A stretch of 34,910 nt of DNA from Mycobacterium sp. ST-F2 (GTDB lineage: Bacteria > Actinomycetota > Actinomycetes > Mycobacteriales > Mycobacteriaceae). How positions within the stretch are numbered: the first letter of the stretch is position 1; each line of letters begins with the position of its first letter. Shown here in pieces: positions 31,572-34,910 of the stretch. The position numbers and the translations under genes were made by a program. The notes under the pieces were generated by a model. That model was not told where the DNA came from. It worked only from the letters and a program-made list of their open reading frames with translations, and ran no database searches. Where the stretch lies: the NCBI RefSeq assembly GCF_001905655.1, contig NZ_JMHT01000018.1, forward strand, positions 1 through 34,910, in the 5' to 3' direction.

Positions 31572-31644
31572 GCGCCCGTAGCTCAACGGATAGAGCATCT
31601 GACTACGGATCAGAAGGTTAGGGGTTCGAATCCCTTCGGGCGCA
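31572..31644 (+). tRNA. tRNA-Arg(ACG)
   Basis: Acceptor GCGCCCG (31572-31578) pairs with CGGGCGC (31637-31643), discriminator A. The anticodon stem TCTGA/TCAGA encloses CTACGGA, anticodon ACG at 31605-31607, the inosine-modified reader of CGN codons. CCA is not fully encoded (CCG follows). It is the last core gene before the composition change. Confidence 0.97.
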
Positions 31645-31652
31645 CCGCAAAC

Positions 31653-31690
31653 AACAGGCCAGAAGCGCAAGCTTCTGGCCTGTTTTGTTT
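31653..31690 (+). terminator. intrinsic terminator of the tRNA pair
   Basis: A perfect 14-bp stem, AACAGGCCAGAAGC (31653-31666) with GCTTCTGGCCTGTT (31671-31684), encloses a GCAA tetraloop. TTGTTT follows directly. This is the clearest rho-independent terminator in the window and ends transcription of the two tRNA genes. Confidence 0.92.
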
Positions 31691-31829
31691 CGCAAGGGAC
31701 AAGACTCCGACTACTTGTCACTTTCTGGCTGGAGCGTTGGTTGACCGTCGCCTGAGACTTCCATGAGGAGCTAGGTCATCAATACTGACGTTATGGTCAA
31801 TATCGATCTACTCCGGTGGCGGCGTTTGT
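31691..31829. other. intergenic stretch between terminator and Fic operator
   Basis: No gene is apparent here. Base composition is clearly lower in GC than the preceding regions, which marks the likely border of acquired DNA. No integrase, att-like repeat of the tRNA 3' end or RNA gene is visible in this stretch. Confidence 0.4.
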
Positions 31830-31904
31830 CAACCTTGAAAACTAGGGACCACTTTTCAAGGTTGGTGGACTAACCTTGAAATCACAGCCATGGAATTCAA
31901 GGTT
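31830..31904 (+). promoter_or_regulatory. four-copy inverted-repeat operator before the Fic gene
   Basis: Four copies of AACCTTGAA occur in alternating orientation: 31831-31839 forward, 31855-31863 reverse, 31872-31880 forward, 31896-31904 reverse. The first pair extends to a perfect 12-bp inverted repeat (CAACCTTGAAAA / TTTTCAAGGTTG). Both pairs have the same 24-bp centre spacing. A TAACCT at 31871-31876 could serve as the -10, so a protein bound here would block transcription. Confidence 0.8.
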
Positions 31905-31925
31905 GTGATCCAAGAGGCGGATGTG

Positions 31926-33092
31926 ATGGATGTTGATAAGCTGAGCGCTAGCCCGATAGGGCAACTAGTCCCGATCACGGGCTACGACTCACGGTTCAGT
32001 GAGGAGTACGAGTACTTCGCATATGCCCCAGACCCGCTCCCTGCGGAGCTCTCGCTGGAGATGGCTACATACTCTGCTGTTGTCGACGCCGTCGCCGCGA
32101 TGTCGCGCGCCGATCAAGCTGCGTCACTCTTGCCGAACCCTAGCCTCCTCGCGAGGCCAGCAACGCGACGCGAGGCGGTGAGTACATCGGCCTTGGAAGG
32201 TACTTACGCGGAGCTGCCGGATGTGTTCGAAGCCGACTTTCTCGACGCTGCGGAAATGTCGAGTTCGGTAAGTGAGGTCCGGAATTACGTCACGGCGGCC
32301 GAACGTGCATACGAACTTGTCGGCCTCGGTCAACCAATTTCCATTCGAATGTTGGAGGACCTGCAAAGTGAACTTCTCCGCGGAACGCCGAGCGACGGAC
32401 CGCACGCTGGCAGCGTTCGCAGCACTCAAGTGTTCATCGGCGTGGGAAACCGCCGTGTTGAGTCGGCTCGTTTTGTTCCGCCTCCGGCAGATCACCGCTT
32501 GACCGACGGCCTTCAACAATGGGAGACGTGGATTCGCGAAAGCACCATGCCGACGATCGTTCGAGTAGCGGCGGCCCACTATCAGTTCGAGACATTGCAT
32601 CCGTTCCACGACGGAAATGGGCGCCTGGGCCGCCTTGTGATGGTGCTTCAGTTGATGGCCGCTGGCGATCTGAAGTATCCGGTGTTGAACATCGCGCCGT
32701 GGTTAGAGCAGAACCGTACGGAGTATCAAGATGGTCTCCTGCGCGTCTCGCAGACTGGCAAATGGGACCCTTGGGTGTGCTTCATTGCATCTGCGATCCA
32801 TGCCGAGGCACTTGAAGTGGTCGCGCGCGTTGACAAGCTCTTGGCGTTGCGCAACAGCTTCCAATTGACGCTGAAAGGATCGAAGGGCGTCGCCCTCCCC
32901 ATTGCCGATGACCTCATTGGTTACCCAATGATCACCGCTTCACTAGCGGCCAAGCTCTATGGCGTGTCGTACCAAGCGGCCAACACTGCCATAGCGAAAC
33001 TCGTGAACCTAGGAATCTTGCGGCAGCGCACCACAGGCAAATACGACCGAATTTTCCAGTGCGACGAAGTTTTGGCGGCGCTGGAGTACTAA
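31926..33092 (+). CDS. class II Fic-domain AMP-transferase with C-terminal winged helix
   Basis: A 388-residue Fic protein starting MDVDKLSASPIGQLVPITGY, the usual class II N-terminus. The autoinhibitory helix TSALEG (87-92; Glu91) precedes the Fic core. The active site HPFHDGNGRLGR is at 225-236, complete for AMP transfer, and the flap-like segment is HAGSVRSTQVFIG (160-172). The last 70 residues form a winged helix (YPMITASLAAKLYGVSYQAA, AIAKLVNLGILRQRTTGK), a DNA-binding module. The start at 31926 is chosen because AGAGG stands 9 bases upstream; an in-frame ATG at 31890 lies inside the repeat operator. The protein probably modifies a target by AMPylation and may bind its own operator. Confidence 0.9.
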   Translation: MDVDKLSASPIGQLVPITGYDSRFSEEYEYFAYAPDPLPAELSLEMATYSAVVDAVAAMSRADQAASLLPNPSLLARPATRREAVSTSALEGTYAELPDVFEADFLDAAEMSSSVSEVRNYVTAAERAYELVGLGQPISIRMLEDLQSELLRGTPSDGPHAGSVRSTQVFIGVGNRRVESARFVPPPADHRLTDGLQQWETWIRESTMPTIVRVAAAHYQFETLHPFHDGNGRLGRLVMVLQLMAAGDLKYPVLNIAPWLEQNRTEYQDGLLRVSQTGKWDPWVCFIASAIHAEALEVVARVDKLLALRNSFQLTLKGSKGVALPIADDLIGYPMITASLAAKLYGVSYQAANTAIAKLVNLGILRQRTTGKYDRIFQCDEVLAALEY

Positions 33093-33149
33093 TGCCTATA
33101 TCAAAGTTCGGTTGCACTATGGCCTCGGCGCCCAGCTGGTATTCGGGCC

Positions 33150-33308
33150 ATGGTGCAGAGTGAGAGCATGGCCGATTTAGTTGGTGCGGATATCCTGGTC
33201 GCTGGCTTCGGCCTGCCGCCGGTGTCGGACGCGGTAACGCAGAGCGTGCTCCGGCGGGGCCATGCAGGGTTGCAAGATTTGGCCCGGCGAAATCGCGTGG
33301 TGGAATAA
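33150..33308 (+). CDS. small hypothetical protein overlapping the NTPase start
   Basis: A 52-codon ORF, MVQSESMADLVGADILVAGF then GLPPVSDAVTQSVLRRGHAG and LQDLARRNRVVE. An alternative ATG at 33168 has a better purine-rich site (AGAGTGAGAGC). Third positions are mostly G or C, which suggests real coding. Its 3' end overlaps the first possible start of the NTPase by 47 bases in another frame. It has no recognisable domain; it could be a small partner, or the broken N-terminus of the NTPase. Confidence 0.45.
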   Translation: MVQSESMADLVGADILVAGFGLPPVSDAVTQSVLRRGHAGLQDLARRNRVVE

Positions 33309-34905
33309 CTCATTGGCGACGTCGAAATCTCTTAGAGCTGAGCCGTCGGACGTGATGGCTCAACTTCGAATGATCGCAAAGCGAACCTTCGCCTCGGCAG
33401 GGCCGCGATATGGACCGTCAGTTGATCCTGAGGCGCCGAATCTTGAGATTGAGCCGCTGCAAAGGGCAGCTTGCGCATTGATAGTGGGCGAGCGGCTTCG
33501 CGCGCGTGTGTCGGCTCTCAGTAAATCGCTTGCAGCTGCCCTAGGTAGAGACGCCTACGTCGCAGCCCAATTGTTCAAACGGCGAACCGTTGACTTGCAG
33601 CGGCTGTGCCTCGACTTAACTGCGCTTGCCGACGTATCCGAGATGGGTGACGTCAAGAGGCAGGCGTTGCTGGTGCGTCGCCACCTCAAAGTAGTGCGAG
33701 GACGATTGAGCGACGCGCTGGGTGACGCGTACACGGAACTTCGAGCTGTTGAACAGCCCATCCCCGGCCCCCAGGCCGACGACGATGAGAAGCTGCGGTC
33801 GACCAATCGTCAGCGGGTTCAGGCGACGGTGGCTGCGCTGCAACGCCTCGACTCGCCTCTTTCGGAAATCGAGGAGTTCATCGAAGGCCCCGAGGGAGAG
33901 CTCCTCATTCGGTCGAGTTCGATTCTGTTGCTTGGCGAATGGGGTACGGGGAAAACACATTTTGTATGTGACTTTGCACAACAGGCACTCGATGACGGAA
34001 CACCAGCGCTAGTCGTCCTAGCCAGCGAACTGCGCTCTGACATACATCCGTTGGACGCTATCGCTGAGGCCACAAGATTGGCCGAATCCGGCGCGGAGTT
34101 GGTGCGAGTCCTTTCTGCTGCGGCGGCGGGTCAAAATCGTCGGGCTCTGGTGCTCATCGATGCGATCAACGAGTCGGACCGCGAGGCTTGGCGTCGGTGG
34201 CTTCCATGCCTCTTGAACGATGTTGCGGCTGCCGGGCACCTCGGACTGGTTGTATCGTGTCGCACTCCTTTCGATTCCAGCGCTGTATCCGATCATGCTC
34301 GAGCGAAGATGGTCGAACTCCACCATCCGGGCTTTGAAGACCAAGAGTTCGACGCACAATCGGAGTACTTCAGACACTACGGTGTTCCGCCGTTGCACGT
34401 TCCGCTTCTTAGTTCTGAGTTTTCCCGGCCGTTGTTTCTCCGCCTGCTGTGCGCAAGCATCAAGGACCTTGGCAAGAGATCTCAGAGGGACAAGTTGCGG
34501 GATCTTGCCTCAGGGCAGAAGAGCTTGACCTATGTGCTCGAGTATTTCGTCAAGCATGTAGGTGCGGAAGTAGAAGCCGCCCATGGCCTTTCGTCGAAGG
34601 CGTGTTGGCTCATCATGAAGGGAGAACCACGTCGCGGACGTTTGGGTCTCGCGGGAGTTCTCGCAACGCATCGACGGGAGTGGCTGACTCCTGATGAAGT
34701 CGTTCGAGAGGTCCGCGCGTATACGAGCATTGATTTGGTCGCCGCACGGTCGGTTGTTCAGTCGATGCATGCCGCCGGTCTACTGATCGAGACCTCGCGC
34801 TACGAGGACGGCATGTACAGCGACATTTTCATGCTTCCTTACCAGCGATTCTCGGATCATGGGTCTGCTGCACGATCAGGTGACAGTTTCGGTCACGCGG
34901 CCTGA
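33262..34905 (+). CDS. STAND-type NTPase, Avs-like phage-defence candidate
   Basis: Up to 547 residues. A helical N-terminal region (1-200) contains AGPRYGPSVDPEAPNLEIEP, which recalls the start of the NTPase part in Avs proteins. The ATPase module has Walker A GEWGTGKT (225-232), Walker B ALVLIDAINE (295-304), a sensor-like VVSCRTPFD and a winged-helix region (TPDEVVREVRAYTSIDLVAA). The terminal PYQRFSDH (about 526-533) is a motif that in such proteins is followed by a hydrophobic helix and a long repeat sensor domain. Here the frame stops 14 residues later at 34903, while another frame stays open to the window end, so a frameshift is possible. The true start may be 33355 rather than 33262. 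Confidence 0.72.
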   Translation: MQGCKIWPGEIAWWNNSLATSKSLRAEPSDVMAQLRMIAKRTFASAGPRYGPSVDPEAPNLEIEPLQRAACALIVGERLRARVSALSKSLAAALGRDAYVAAQLFKRRTVDLQRLCLDLTALADVSEMGDVKRQALLVRRHLKVVRGRLSDALGDAYTELRAVEQPIPGPQADDDEKLRSTNRQRVQATVAALQRLDSPLSEIEEFIEGPEGELLIRSSSILLLGEWGTGKTHFVCDFAQQALDDGTPALVVLASELRSDIHPLDAIAEATRLAESGAELVRVLSAAAAGQNRRALVLIDAINESDREAWRRWLPCLLNDVAAAGHLGLVVSCRTPFDSSAVSDHARAKMVELHHPGFEDQEFDAQSEYFRHYGVPPLHVPLLSSEFSRPLFLRLLCASIKDLGKRSQRDKLRDLASGQKSLTYVLEYFVKHVGAEVEAAHGLSSKACWLIMKGEPRRGRLGLAGVLATHRREWLTPDEVVREVRAYTSIDLVAARSVVQSMHAAGLLIETSRYEDGMYSDIFMLPYQRFSDHGSAARSGDSFGHAA

Positions 34906-34910
34906 CTGGC

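Noticed and set aside
31456..31644. prophage attachment duplication at the tRNA genes
   Set aside because: I looked for a second copy of the tRNA-Arg 3' end in the rest of the window and saw none; it could lie beyond 34910, so no att site is claimed.
31890..31925. upstream in-frame ATG as the Fic start
   Set aside because: It lies in the inverted-repeat operator, has no ribosome binding site, and the family N-terminus begins at 31926.

Overview
The window looks like chromosome from a mycobacterium, most probably a fast-growing Mycolicibacterium-type species. Three things point there. The DNA is GC-rich with many GTG starts. At least ten genes carry a TANNNT-like hexamer 6-7 bases before the start codon, the usual sign of leaderless mycobacterial mRNAs. 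The family content is also specific: DUF222/HNH '13E12' protein, PknF-type kinase, PGRS-type glycine repeats, GlfT1, the Wzm/Wzt galactan exporter, Bpa with a GQYL tail, and EchA21/HisC2. From memory, much of it matches the M. tuberculosis Rv3772-Rv3783 neighbourhood, rearranged and with extra blocks inserted. No database search was possible.

Layout. 1-1700: an SOS-regulated DUF222/HNH gene (minus strand, running off the left edge) and a decayed arylsulfatase 5' end. 1662-4673: three minus-strand genes, namely a receptor-type Ser/Thr kinase, an amphipathic helical protein and a small secreted protein. 4983-7012: a Tat-exported GH16-like protein, two overlapping alpha/beta-barrel proteins and a lone TatA. 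7181-7645: an IS630 transposase remnant. 7662-8906: a RipA-type peptidoglycan endopeptidase. 8908-13964: the arabinogalactan operon, transcribed leftward (Rv3779-like membrane glycosyltransferase, bpa, wzt, glfT1, wzm), with a divergent cysteine-desulfurase-like protein at 14078 that lacks the PLP lysine. 15291-18209: a secreted PGRS-like protein, a hotdog thioesterase and a quinone oxidoreductase.

18274-25439: tRNA-Ser(TGA), a three-gene SPFH / double zinc-ribbon / small-membrane-protein module, a DGPF protein with its ECF42-type sigma factor, OsmC, a split-barrel flavoenzyme, and a membrane protein with a coupled 34-codon ORF. 25498-31329: a FadR-type regulator with a fatty-acid-hydroxylase-like gene, two exported proteins, uppP, echA21, a DinB-like protein and hisC2. 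31456-31690: tRNA-Ser(GCT), tRNA-Arg(ACG) and a strong terminator.

31691-34910: right after tRNA-Arg the base composition becomes visibly less GC-rich. Here sit a class II Fic protein under a four-copy inverted-repeat operator and a STAND-type NTPase with features of phage-defence Avs proteins. This looks like the edge of an acquired island and is the most interesting accessory part. The main core theme is the cell envelope: galactan priming and export, peptidoglycan cleavage and undecaprenyl phosphate recycling. A second theme is stress response: SOS, an ECF42 sigma factor, OsmC and SPFH.
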